Positions 7,929 to 16,482 of a stretch of 64,000 nt of DNA are shown here, in pieces. Numbering within the stretch: position 1 is the first letter of the stretch; every line of letters starts with the position of its first letter. The DNA lies in assembly GCA_964458605.1 (NCBI GenBank), contig CAYWLS010000021.1, positions 9,393 through 73,392 on the forward strand, written 5' to 3'. The DNA comes from JBBSNV01 sp964458605 (lineage in GTDB: Bacteria > Pseudomonadota > Alphaproteobacteria > Reyranellales > JAQSWP01). The position numbers and the translations under genes are program-made. The notes under the pieces are model-generated. The model worked only from the letters and a program-made list of their open reading frames with translations, made no database searches and was not told where the DNA came from.

Positions 7929-8009
7929 GGCGCCGCCGCCACATCCGGCCGCGTCGCCTTCCCAGCCGATTTCACGCCATCGCTGCCGAGTGCAGAAGGA
8001 ATTGAGCCC

Positions 8010-9692
8010 ATGAACCGCATGCCCGTCGACGCTGCCGCCAAATACGTCCCGTTCAAGCCGATCGATTTGCCCGACCGAAAATGGCCGGGCGTCGTCATCA
8101 CCAAGCCGCCGATCTGGTGCTCCGTCGATTTGCGCGACGGCAACCAGGCGCTGATCGAGCCGATGGACGCCGACCGCAAGAGCCGCATGTTCAAGCTGCT
8201 CTGCGACATGGGCTTCAAGGAGATCGAGATCGGCTTTCCCGCCGCCTCGGACACCGACTTCCAGTTCGCCCGCCAGGTGATCGAGCAGAACATGGTGCCC
8301 GACGACGTCGCCATCCAGGTGCTGGTGCAGTGCCGGCCCGAGCTGATCGAGCGCACCTTCGAGGCGCTCAAGGGCGCGCGCCGCGCCATCGTGCATTTCT
8401 ACAATTCGACCTCGACCCTGCAGCGCCGCGTGGTGTTCGGCCAGGACATGGCGGGCATCGCCGAGATCGCCGTCAATGCCGCCAAGCTGGTCAAGAAGCT
8501 GGCCGCGCAGCATCCCGAGACCGAATGGACCTTCCAGTACTCGCCGGAGAGCTTCACCGGCACCGAGCTGGAATTCGCCCGCGACATCTGCGCGGCGGTG
8601 TGCGACGTCATCCAGCCGACGCCGCAGCACAAGATCATCATCAACCTGCCGGCCACGGTCGAGATGGCCACGCCCAACATCTATGCCGACCAGATCGAAT
8701 GGTGCCACCGCAACTTCAAGTATCGCGACAGCCTGATCCTGTCGCTGCACCCGCATAACGACCGCGGCACCGGCGTGGCGGCGGCGGAGCTGGCCTTCAT
8801 GGCCGGCGCCGAGCGCATCGAGGGCACCCTGTTCGGCAACGGCGAGCGCACCGGCAATGTCGACATCGTCACCTTGGGGCTGAACATGTTCACCCAGGGC
8901 GTCGATCCGGCGCTGGACTTCTCCAACATCAACGAGATGCGCCAGACGGTGGAATACTGCAACCAGCTGCCGGTGCATCCGCGCCACCCCTATGGCGGCG
9001 ACCTGGTGTTCACCGCCTTCTCCGGCTCGCACCAGGACGCCATCAACAAGGGCTTCGACGCCCTGCGCGCCTCCAACAGCAAGGTGTGGGAGGTGCCCTA
9101 CCTGCCGATCGACCCGCAGGACGTGGGCCGCAGCTACGAGGCCATCATCCGCATCAACAGCCAGTCGGGCAAAGGCGGCATCGCCTACATCCTCAAGACC
9201 GATTACGGCATCGACGCGCCGCGCCTGCTGCAGGTCGAGTTCTCCAAGGTGATCCAGAAGATCGCCGACGAGACCGGCAAGGAGATCGAGCCCAAGCTGA
9301 TCTGGGACACGTTCCAGACCGAGTATCTCAAGCGGGTCACGCCGTTCGAGTTCAGGAGCCACACCACCCTGCCGACCTCGGCCGATCCCGAGCAGCGCGT
9401 GATCGAGGCCAAGGTCAGCGAGAACGGCCAGGCGCGGGTCATCAGCGGCCAGGGCAACGGGCCGATCGCGGCCTATGTCGACGCGCTGTCCAAGGCCTGC
9501 GGCGTGAAGATCAAGGTGCTCGACTTCCACCAGCACGCCACCGGCTCGGGCGCCGACGCCACCGCCGTGGCCTATATCGAGGCCCAGAAGGAAGGCGGCC
9601 AGACGCTGTGGGGCGTGGGCATGCACCAGAACATCGTCACCGCCTCGCTCAAGGCGGTGACCTCGGCGGTCAACCGCGCCCTGGCGGCTTAA
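8010..9692 (+). CDS. leuA: 2-isopropylmalate synthase
   Basis: LeuA condenses acetyl-CoA with 2-ketoisovalerate, the committed step of leucine biosynthesis. At 560 residues this is the long single-chain type found in many Proteobacteria and Actinobacteria. The HMGL-like catalytic domain starts with PPIWCSVDLRDGNQALIEPM, which holds the metal-binding Asp, and carries LSLHPHNDRGTGVAAAEL with the metal-binding His pair and EGTLFGNGERTGNVDIVTL. The C-terminal third (from about residue 430) is the regulatory LeuA dimer domain, expected to sense leucine. AGAAGGA at 7994-8000 precedes the ATG. Transcription probably begins far upstream in the leader described above. Confidence 0.96.
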   Translation: MNRMPVDAAAKYVPFKPIDLPDRKWPGVVITKPPIWCSVDLRDGNQALIEPMDADRKSRMFKLLCDMGFKEIEIGFPAASDTDFQFARQVIEQNMVPDDVAIQVLVQCRPELIERTFEALKGARRAIVHFYNSTSTLQRRVVFGQDMAGIAEIAVNAAKLVKKLAAQHPETEWTFQYSPESFTGTELEFARDICAAVCDVIQPTPQHKIIINLPATVEMATPNIYADQIEWCHRNFKYRDSLILSLHPHNDRGTGVAAAELAFMAGAERIEGTLFGNGERTGNVDIVTLGLNMFTQGVDPALDFSNINEMRQTVEYCNQLPVHPRHPYGGDLVFTAFSGSHQDAINKGFDALRASNSKVWEVPYLPIDPQDVGRSYEAIIRINSQSGKGGIAYILKTDYGIDAPRLLQVEFSKVIQKIADETGKEIEPKLIWDTFQTEYLKRVTPFEFRSHTTLPTSADPEQRVIEAKVSENGQARVISGQGNGPIAAYVDALSKACGVKIKVLDFHQHATGSGADATAVAYIEAQKEGGQTLWGVGMHQNIVTASLKAVTSAVNRALAA

Positions 9693-9816
9693 CAGGGCCA
9701 ACCACAAAGACACAGAGGCACGGAGATTTCGCGGCTCGTCTTTTTCTCTCCGTGTCCTCTGTGACTCTGTGGTGGACTTGCCGACCTTCTCCGAAACGGG
9801 AGAAGGGCAGAAAATC
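9693..9816. repeat. large imperfect inverted repeat between leuA and the cyclase gene
   Basis: The arms are 9701-9726 (accacaaagacacagaggca followed by cggaga) and 9747-9773, whose reverse complement matches with two substitutions and one inserted base. The loop is about 20 bases. The element lies between convergent genes and could act as a bidirectional terminator. The same purine-rich palindromic word, of the type ccacagagacacagagg, recurs as a dispersed intergenic repeat in many bacterial genomes, so this may be a REP-like or MITE-like unit. Confidence 0.75.
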
Positions 9817-11043
9817 TTAGCGCCGCACCAGGCCCGGATCGGGCGTGAACAGCTCCGTGGCGCGGCCGACGCCACGCAGCGCGAAGCGGCCGACCGAGAC
9901 GAATTTGACGCGCTCCGCCGGCACCATCGCCTCGACCAGGTCGGCCGACAGCAGCACGGCGCGGTCGACCGACCGGCACATCGAGACGATACGGCTGACC
10001 TCGTTGACCGCCGGTCCGACCACAGTGAAATCCAGCCGCGTGTCCGAGCCGATATTGCCGTAGAACACCTCGCCGATATGCAGGCCGAGATTGACCGTGG
10101 TGGTGGGCAGGCCCTGGGCGCGGCGCTTGTCGTCGACCGCCGCCAGCTTGGCGCGCATGGCGCGGCCGGCGCGCAGGGCGGCGGACACGCCGCGCTGCGG
10201 ATCGGCGGCGTTGAACATCGCCAGCACGCCGTCGCCGATCAGCTTCAGCACGTCGCCGCCCTCGGCTTCGATCGAGACGATCGCCGCCTCGGCATAGTCG
10301 TTGAGCAGCGGGATGATCTGGTCGGGCGCAGCGCCGTCGGCGATGGTGGTGAAGCTCTTGAGGTCGGAGAACCACAGCACGGCATGGATGCGCTCGGCCA
10401 CGCCGCGGGTGATGCGGCCGGCCAGCACGCGCGCGCCGGCGTCGCGTCCCAGATAGACCTCGGCCAGGGTGCCGGCGATGCGGCCCATGGCGGTGCATTT
10501 GATGGCCAGCGACAGCACCGGCATCAGCCGGCGCAGCACGTCGAGCTCGTGCGCCGCGAAGCCGCCCGGCCGGTCGGTGGTCCATTGCGCGTAGCTGCAA
10601 TCCATCTGGCCGATGCTGCCCGCAGCGGCGAAGCGATGGATCATGGCGAAATAGTCGGTCTGGCCGTCTTCCATCGCCTTGACCAGCGGCACGTAGCGGC
10701 CCAGCTCCGCACGATCGCGCAACGCCAGGCGGAATTCGGTGGTGCCGTTGTCCAGCATGTGGCGGAACGGCGAGTGCTGCCAGGTGTCGCTGTGGCTGCC
10801 ATCGACCGTGGTCGGGCCGTACTCGACCACCACGCTTTCCTCGGCGTTGGCGTGATGCCAGCGGAAGGCGCGGCCTTCCCAGATCGGATGCAGGGTATCG
10901 ATCAGCGCCAGGGCGCGGCTGATAGCGATGCCCTGCTCGCGGCAGCGCCGGCACATGCCGGCCAGCAGCTCCTGCTCGGCCATGCCGTCCAGCCCCGCCC
11001 GGCTCAACCAGGCGGCGATGGCGTCGAATTGGCTCCGGTCCAT
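9817..11043 (-). CDS. class III adenylate/guanylate cyclase
   Basis: The protein has 408 residues. The C-terminal half (from about residue 215) is a class III nucleotidyl cyclase domain with both metal-binding aspartates (LWFSDLKSFT and GDGVLAMF), the substrate segment LGLHIGEVFYGNIGS and the transition-state region DFTVVGPAVNEVSRI. The N-terminal half is an uncharacterised region of about 200 residues (WEGRAFRWHHANAE, SPFRHMLDNG). The same arrangement occurs in other alphaproteobacterial cyclases and probably senses or transduces a signal. No membrane helices are seen, so the enzyme is cytoplasmic. Confidence 0.88.
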   Translation of the reverse strand: MDRSQFDAIAAWLSRAGLDGMAEQELLAGMCRRCREQGIAISRALALIDTLHPIWEGRAFRWHHANAEESVVVEYGPTTVDGSHSDTWQHSPFRHMLDNGTTEFRLALRDRAELGRYVPLVKAMEDGQTDYFAMIHRFAAAGSIGQMDCSYAQWTTDRPGGFAAHELDVLRRLMPVLSLAIKCTAMGRIAGTLAEVYLGRDAGARVLAGRITRGVAERIHAVLWFSDLKSFTTIADGAAPDQIIPLLNDYAEAAIVSIEAEGGDVLKLIGDGVLAMFNAADPQRGVSAALRAGRAMRAKLAAVDDKRRAQGLPTTTVNLGLHIGEVFYGNIGSDTRLDFTVVGPAVNEVSRIVSMCRSVDRAVLLSADLVEAMVPAERVKFVSVGRFALRGVGRATELFTPDPGLVRR

Positions 11044-11081
11044 GCCTATCGAATATCACGAGGCAGGACTACACTGAACCG

Positions 11082-11411
11082 ATGAGCGAGCCGCCGTCTC
11101 CCTTTCCGCCCAAGCCGGGCCCGCCCGCGGAGTCCCGGCGCCAGTCGCGCGGCTTTCCGGGCCCGGTGCCGCGGCTGGAGGGCCCGCTTGCCGGCCTGAT
11201 CCGGCTGGTGTGGAACTTCCTGCTGTCGGCGGTGCTGGGCATCATGATCGGCGCCCTGGGCAGTGCGCTGCTGCACGAATTCATCGAGACCGTCAGCGGC
11301 CCGCTGGGCGGCGTGGCGCAGACCATCCTGTCGATCGTCGGCTGGGCCGCCGGACTGTTCAGCGCCTTCGTGCTGTTCATGTCTTACTATCTCGACGACA
11401 GCCAACAGTGA
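11082..11411 (+). CDS. small two-helix membrane protein
   Basis: The protein of 109 residues has a proline-rich cytoplasmic N-terminus (residues 1-35). Two hydrophobic helices follow (about 41-65 and 80-100), joined by a short loop around HEFIETVSGP. I do not recognise a family. It ends 36 bases before the PmbA-type gene and is probably co-transcribed with it. It reads divergently from the cyclase gene, with 38 bases between starts. Confidence 0.6.
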   Translation: MSEPPSPFPPKPGPPAESRRQSRGFPGPVPRLEGPLAGLIRLVWNFLLSAVLGIMIGALGSALLHEFIETVSGPLGGVAQTILSIVGWAAGLFSAFVLFMSYYLDDSQQ

Positions 11412-11447
11412 TAGGCTCGATCATCCGACAGAATCCAAGAGCAGCTC

Positions 11448-13052
11448 ATGGCCCGGCCCAAAGCCCAGCGTAACAAGTCGCGTCCGGCACGCGCCAAGAA
11501 CGGCGTCGGCAAAACCCCCAAAGCCAGCAAGGCCAAGAAGGTCGCGAAGCAGGCGCTGGGCGGGGCGGCCGGTCGGGTCAAGCGCGCCGTCAACAAGACG
11601 GTGCGCAAGGTCGCCGGAAAGGTTGCCAAGCGCGCCAGGCCGGCCGCCGCCCGCAAGGAGTTGCGCGGCTCCAACCGCAGCGCCGCCAGGCCCGCGACAC
11701 GCGCCGCAACCTCGCCGGCCGGCGGCGATCTCGATCTGCTGCACGATCTGATGCGTCAGGCGCTCACGGCCGGCGCCGATGCCGCCGATGCGCTGGTGGT
11801 GCGCGGCATCCAGGTCTCGGTCGGCCAGCGTCTGGGCCAGCGCGAGAAGCTCGAGCGCTCCGAAGGCCACGATCTGGGCCTGCGGGTGCTGATCGGCAAG
11901 CGCCAGGCCATGGTCTCGACCACCGATTTCGCGCCGTCGGCGCTTTCGGAACTGGCCGGCCGCGCCGTCGCCATGGCCAGGGCGGTGCCCGAGGATCCGT
12001 TCTGCGGCATCGCCGAGCCGGCGCTGCTGGCCAAGCGCTTCCCCGCGCTCGACATCGATCCCAACGACGAACCATCGGTCGAATGGCTGGAACAGCAGTG
12101 CCGCATCGCCGAGGACGCCGCCCGCGCCGTCAAGGGCGTGACCAATTCCGAAGGCGCCGAAGCGGGCTGGTCGCGCAGCGAGATCGCGCTGGTGACCAGC
12201 AATGGGTTCGCCGGCGGCTATGCGCGCTCCAGCTTCGGCCTGTCGGCCTCGGTGCTGGCCGGCCAGGACACCGGCATGGAACGCGACTACGAATGGACCA
12301 GCGCAGTCTATCGCCGCGACCTGATGCCGGCGCAGAAGGTCGGCCGCCGCGCCGGAGAGCGCGCCGTCAAGCGGCTCAATCCGCGCGGCGCCAAGAGCGC
12401 CCGGCTGCCGGTGGTATTCGACCCGCGCGTCTCGGGCAGCCTGCTGGGCCACCTGGCCGGCGCCATCAACGGCCGCGCCATCGCCCGCGGCACCTCGTTC
12501 CTGAAGGACCGGCTGGGCCAGCCGGTATTCGCCAAGGGCGTGTCGGTGATCGACGACCCGCACCGCAAGCGCGGCCAGCGCTCCAAGCCGTTCGACGGCG
12601 AGGGCTTGCCGACCCGGCGTCACGACGTCATCGAAGACGGCACGCTCACCACCTGGCTGCTCGATCTGGCATCGGCCTGGCAGTTGAAGATGACGCCGAC
12701 CGGCCACGCCGCGCGCGGCACCGGCGGGCCGCCCTCGCCCTCGACCACCAATCTCTATATGGCGCCCGGCAGGCTGTCTCCCAAGCGGCTGATGGCCGAC
12801 ATCAAGAGCGGCTTCTACGTCACCGAGCTGATCGGCTTTGGCGTCAACGGCGTGACCGGCGACTACAGCCGCGGCGCTTCCGGCTTCTGGATCGAGAACG
12901 GCAAGCTCGGCTATCCGGTGAGCGGCGTCACGGTGGCCGGCAATCTCAAGGACATGTTCGCCAGGCTGACCCCGGCCAACGATCTCGAGTTCAAGACGGG
13001 CACCGACGCGCCGACGATACGTTTGGACAACATGACCATCGCCGGAAGCTAA
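11448..13052 (+). CDS. pmbA: TldD/PmbA family protein with histone-H1-like N-terminal tail
   Basis: The main body (about residues 92-534) is a PmbA/TldE subunit of the TldD-TldE metalloprotease, which matures peptides and degrades CcdA in Escherichia coli. Conserved segments include AVKGVTNSEGAEA, VVFDPRVSGSLLGHLAGAI, GTGGPPSPSTTNLYM and GVNGVTGDYSRGASGFWIENG. TldE subunits lack the zinc-binding HExxxH, and none is seen here. The first roughly 90 residues are unusual: rich in Lys, Ala and Arg with AKKVAKQA-type repeats, resembling a histone H1 tail. The frame stays open and strongly basic from the ATG at 11448, but the Shine-Dalgarno is poor. A normal PmbA is about 450 residues. No tldD is in the window. 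Confidence 0.85.
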   Translation: MARPKAQRNKSRPARAKNGVGKTPKASKAKKVAKQALGGAAGRVKRAVNKTVRKVAGKVAKRARPAAARKELRGSNRSAARPATRAATSPAGGDLDLLHDLMRQALTAGADAADALVVRGIQVSVGQRLGQREKLERSEGHDLGLRVLIGKRQAMVSTTDFAPSALSELAGRAVAMARAVPEDPFCGIAEPALLAKRFPALDIDPNDEPSVEWLEQQCRIAEDAARAVKGVTNSEGAEAGWSRSEIALVTSNGFAGGYARSSFGLSASVLAGQDTGMERDYEWTSAVYRRDLMPAQKVGRRAGERAVKRLNPRGAKSARLPVVFDPRVSGSLLGHLAGAINGRAIARGTSFLKDRLGQPVFAKGVSVIDDPHRKRGQRSKPFDGEGLPTRRHDVIEDGTLTTWLLDLASAWQLKMTPTGHAARGTGGPPSPSTTNLYMAPGRLSPKRLMADIKSGFYVTELIGFGVNGVTGDYSRGASGFWIENGKLGYPVSGVTVAGNLKDMFARLTPANDLEFKTGTDAPTIRLDNMTIAGS

Positions 13053-13070
13053 CGCCGATCAGCTTCCGGC
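13041..13070 (+). terminator. hairpin at the pmbA stop
   Basis: GCCGGAAGCT (13041-13050) pairs perfectly with AGCTTCCGGC (13061-13070) across a ten-base loop that includes the stop codon. There is no T run, so termination is uncertain; a 3'-end stabilising role is also possible. Just downstream a short direct repeat, gtcgagccgca, occurs at 13073 and 13087. Confidence 0.5.
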
Positions 13071-13109
13071 TCGTCGAGCCGCACTTGTCGAGCCGCATAA
13101 GGGTTGCCG

Positions 13110-14342
13110 ATGCGTAAATTGCTGTTGCTGTTCCTTCTCCTGCCGGCCGCCTGCGCCACGCCGCCGGCGCGCAGCCAGTCCAGCGCCACCGACAGTTCGA
13201 CCTCGCCGGCGATGGACCGCAGCTATTTCCAGGCCTGCCTGCTGAACCTGCGCTCCGACGCCATCAGCCGCGGCGTGCCGGCAACGGTGGCCGATCGGGC
13301 GCTGGCCAACATCGAAGTCGACCAGCGGGTGCTGGACCTCGACCGCCGCCAGCCCGAGTTCGTGCTGAGCTTCTGGCGCTATATCGGCAACAGCATCACC
13401 CAGGACCGCATCGCCAAGGGGCGGCAATTGCTGGCGCAGTACCGGCCGCTGCTGCAGACGGTGTCGCAGCGTTACGGCGTGCAGCCCGAATATCTGGTCG
13501 CTTTCTGGGGTCTGGAGAGCAATTACGGCCAGGTGATGGGCGACTATCCCACCATCCGCTCGCTCAGCACCCTGGCCTGCGACGACCGGCGGCCGAAATT
13601 CTTCGCCGACCAGCTGATCGACGCGCTGCGCATGATGGCCGGCGACCATATCGACCAGGCGATGATGCGCGGCTCCTGGGCCGGCGCCTTCGGCCAGACC
13701 CAGTTCATGCCCTCGACCTTCGCCCGTTACGCCGTCGACGGCGACGGCGACGGAAGGCGCGACCTGTTCCGCAGCCTGCCCGACGTGTTCGCCTCCTCGG
13801 CCAACTACCTGTCGCGCAGCGGCTGGCAGATGGGCCAGCGCGCCGCGGTCGAGGTCGCGCTGCCGCCCAGCTTCCCTTGGGACCAGGCGGAACCCGCGAT
13901 CGAGAAGACCATCGGCGAATGGCAGGCGCTGGGCGTGCGGCGGCTGGACGGCCAGCCGCTCGGGCCGCCCGACACCCGCGCCGCGATCGGCCTGCCGGCC
14001 GGCCACAACGGCCCGGCCTTCCTGCTGCTGCCCAATTTCAAGGTCATCATGGTGTGGAACCGCTCGCTGCTCTACGGGCTGGCGGTGGAGATCCTGGCGC
14101 AGCGCCTGGCCGGCCGGCCGGGCATGACCGCGGTGCAGACCACCGAGGAGCCGCCGCTGTCGACCGCCGATATCGTCGAGTTGCAGGACGCCCTGCGCCG
14201 GCAAGGCTTCTACGACGGCGAGCCCGACGGCCTGGTCGGCCCCAAGACCCGCACCGCCATTCGCGCCTATCAGCGCCAGGCCGGCCTGCCGCAGGACGGC
14301 TTCCCCGACCAGGACCTGATGTTCCGGATCAGGCGGCAGTAG
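13110..14342 (+). CDS. lytic murein transglycosylase, MltB family, with peptidoglycan-binding domain
   Basis: The protein of 410 residues starts at ATG 13110 (MRKLLLLFLLLPAAC). The start region is a lipoprotein-type signal sequence, though the residue at -3 of the cysteine is proline, so lipidation is likely but not certain. The catalytic domain (about residues 35-330) has the family glutamate in FWGLESNYGQVMGDY and the blocks SWAGAFGQTQFMPSTF and GDGRRDLF. A PG_binding_1 domain closes the protein (about residues 347-405, DALRRQGFYDGEPDGLVGPK). It cleaves the glycan strands of peptidoglycan to 1,6-anhydro products in the periplasm. Its 3' end overlaps the convergent lipid kinase gene by 14 bases. 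Confidence 0.92.
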   Translation: MRKLLLLFLLLPAACATPPARSQSSATDSSTSPAMDRSYFQACLLNLRSDAISRGVPATVADRALANIEVDQRVLDLDRRQPEFVLSFWRYIGNSITQDRIAKGRQLLAQYRPLLQTVSQRYGVQPEYLVAFWGLESNYGQVMGDYPTIRSLSTLACDDRRPKFFADQLIDALRMMAGDHIDQAMMRGSWAGAFGQTQFMPSTFARYAVDGDGDGRRDLFRSLPDVFASSANYLSRSGWQMGQRAAVEVALPPSFPWDQAEPAIEKTIGEWQALGVRRLDGQPLGPPDTRAAIGLPAGHNGPAFLLLPNFKVIMVWNRSLLYGLAVEILAQRLAGRPGMTAVQTTEEPPLSTADIVELQDALRRQGFYDGEPDGLVGPKTRTAIRAYQRQAGLPQDGFPDQDLMFRIRRQ

Positions 14343-15273
14343 GCGGTGCGACGGGCGGCATCAGGAAGTCGAGCGCCGCGCTTTCCAGGGTGAAGCTGGC
14401 CGGCAGGCGGGCGATGATGTCGCCATCGCCCTGCACTGGCTCGCCGTCATGGCCCTGCACCTCGATGCGTTCGGCCTTCAGCACGCGATAGGCATCGGCT
14501 TCGCTCAGCCTGTTGCGCAGCATGGCCTGGCCGTAGCGGATCACGTGATAGCGCCCGGCCCGCTCGAACAGGCAGGCATGCAGCGCCGGCTGCACGAGCC
14601 GCGACGGCGGCGCGATCACGAACGAGCCGGCATAGAAGCGCCCGCGCGCCACGATCAGCGAGGCCGCCTGGCACGGCACGTCGTCGATCACCACACGATA
14701 GAGGTCGCCGCGATAGCCCAGCCAGCGGCGCAGGCTGGCCACGGCATAGGCTGCCTTGCCGACCAGCCGTTTCAGCCGCAGGCTGACATGGGCCACCACA
14801 TGGGCGTCGAAGCCGACCCCGGCCATCATGATGAAATGGCGCGTGCCGGCGGCGCTGTCGGCGCGGCCCAGCCGGATCGGCACGACGCGGCCGCGCAGCA
14901 GGGTGGCGACGATGCGGTCGACCGAACCCAGTATCTCCAGTTCGCGCGCCAGCACATTGGCGGTGCCCAGCGGCACGATGCCCAGCGGCGGCACGCGCCG
15001 GCCGGCGGCGATCGCCGCCAGCAAGCCGTTGGCCACTTCGTTGATGGTGCCGTCGCCGCCCGCCGCCACCACCGCGTCGTACGAAGCGGCATCGATCTCC
15101 CGGGCAAAGCGTTCGGCGTCGCCGCGCGCCATGGTCGGCTTCAACTCGACCACGGCGCCTTGCTGGCGCAGACGGTCGAGCACGGCCTGCAGCCGGCTGC
15201 GACGACGCCACCCCGCGGTCGGGTTGTAGATCACCAGCAGCCGCCTGGCGCGCTGCTCGTCCTGGCTCGCCAT
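14329..15273 (-). CDS. diacylglycerol kinase family lipid kinase (YegS/DgkB-like)
   Basis: The protein has 314 residues from the ATG at 15273. The DAGK catalytic domain shows LLVIYNPTAGWRRRSRL near the start, the nucleotide-binding AAGGDGTINEVANGL and PLGIVPLGTANVLAREL; the C-terminal beta-sandwich domain includes VQGHDGEPVQGDGD. Members phosphorylate diacylglycerol, sphingosine or related lipids. An upstream in-frame ATG at 15342 would add 23 residues. I prefer the shorter form because it begins just before the domain, although the purine run AAGGGG directly touches this ATG. Confidence 0.85.
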   Translation of the reverse strand: MASQDEQRARRLLVIYNPTAGWRRRSRLQAVLDRLRQQGAVVELKPTMARGDAERFAREIDAASYDAVVAAGGDGTINEVANGLLAAIAAGRRVPPLGIVPLGTANVLARELEILGSVDRIVATLLRGRVVPIRLGRADSAAGTRHFIMMAGVGFDAHVVAHVSLRLKRLVGKAAYAVASLRRWLGYRGDLYRVVIDDVPCQAASLIVARGRFYAGSFVIAPPSRLVQPALHACLFERAGRYHVIRYGQAMLRNRLSEADAYRVLKAERIEVQGHDGEPVQGDGDIIARLPASFTLESAALDFLMPPVAPPTAA

Positions 15274-15382
15274 CCCCTTGAAGCGCCCCGTGACGTTTTG
15301 ATTGCGGTTGCGTGACAAGGAACGCAACCGAACGGTCATCAAGTCTTAGCCGGCGTCCGATAAATAGGCGGCGTGTTCGCCA

Positions 15383-15403
15383 CTGTCCACAAATTTATCC
15401 ACA
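15383..15403 (+). promoter_or_regulatory. two adjacent DnaA-box-like sequences
   Basis: TTATCCACA at 15395-15403 is a perfect match to the DnaA box consensus, and CTGTCCACA at 15383-15391 matches seven of nine. They lie upstream of the LpxH-like gene. No AT-rich unwinding region or further box cluster is seen, so this is not a replication origin; a regulatory role or chance is more likely. Confidence 0.35.
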
Positions 15404-15416
15404 CCGGGACGCGCCC

Positions 15417-16459
15417 GTGAGCGACAGCCAGCCAAAGCCTTACCACGCGATCTTCATCTCCGACGTGCATCTGGGCGCGCGCGGCTGCCAGGCCGAGCTG
15501 CTGCTCGACTTCCTGCGCCACCACGACAGCGACCATCTCTACCTGATCGGCGACATCGTCGACGGCTGGCGGCTGAAACGCAGTTGGTTCTGGCCGCAGG
15601 CGCATAACGACGTGGTGCAGAAGATCCTGCGCAAGGCGCGCAAGGGCACGCGGGTGATCTACGTGCCGGGCAACCACGACGAGGCCGGCCGCGACTATTG
15701 CGGGCTGGATTTGGGCGGCGTCCAGGTGATGCGCGAGGCGATCCACGCCGGCGCCGACGGCAGGCGCTACCTGGTATCCACGGCGACGAGTTCGACGGCG
15801 TGGTGAAATACGCCAAGTGGCTCGCCCTGCTGGGCGACTGGGCCTACAACCTGGCGCTGCGGCTGAACACCGGGATCAATATCGCGCGCCGCGACTGGTC
15901 GCGCGGCGTCGATCTGGCGCTGTTCCATCCAAGCCGCCGCGCCGAGCTCGACCTGCCGCGCCCGGTCTTCGCCTTTGTCGGCCGCCTGGCGGTGGAGAAG
16001 AACATCGCGGCTTTCCTGGCGCTCGACCTGCCCGGCAGCAAGATGGTGATCGGCTCCGGCCCGCAAGCCGAGGATCTGAAGCGCCGCTTCCCCGAAACCT
16101 TCTTCATGGGCGCGCAGCACGGCGCGGCGCTGGCCCGGCTGGTGGCCTCGGCCGACGTGTTCGTCTTCCCCAGCCGCACCGACACGTTCGGCCTGGCGCT
16201 GCTGGAGGCCATCGCCCGCGGCGTGCCGGTGGCGGCCTATCCGGTGCCCGGACCGATCGACGGGGTGGCCGACGCCAAAGCCGGCGTGCTGGACCGGGAC
16301 CTCAGGGCCGCGGCACTCAAGGCGCTTACCCTGAAGGGCGCCGATGCCCGCGCCTATGCCGAACGATTCACCTGGCGGCGCACCGCCGAGCAGTTCCTGA
16401 GTTTCCTGGAGCAAATCAGCTTTTCACCGCATGGTTCGCGATGCGGCGAAAAGCCGTGA
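15417..16459 (+). pseudogene. LpxH-like metallophosphoesterase fused by deletion to the C-terminal half of a GT4 glycosyltransferase, frameshifted
   Basis: The frame from GTG 15417 encodes a calcineurin-like phosphatase of the UDP-2,3-diacylglucosamine hydrolase type: IFISDVHLGARG, GDIVDGWRLKRSWFWPQ and VPGNHDEAGRDY. A missing base near 15775 shifts the frame; the next frame continues the same family (IHGDEFDGVVKYAKWLALLGDWAYNLALRLNT). Around 15880-15895 the protein switches abruptly to the second half of a GT4 glycosyltransferase (DWSRGVDLALFHP, FVGRLAVEKNIAAF, the ExxxxxxxE donor motif in FGLALLEAIARG) and runs to 16459. The LpxH half lacks its C-terminal histidine motifs and the GT half lacks its acceptor domain, so neither enzyme should work. 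The two families are often neighbours, which suggests an internal deletion. An assembly error is the alternative. Confidence 0.8.
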
Positions 16460-16482
16460 ATTTGCTCCGCACTTGAAGAACG

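Noticed and set aside
15383..15403. A replication origin
   Set aside because: Only two DnaA boxes, no AT-rich unwinding region and none of the usual origin-flanking genes.
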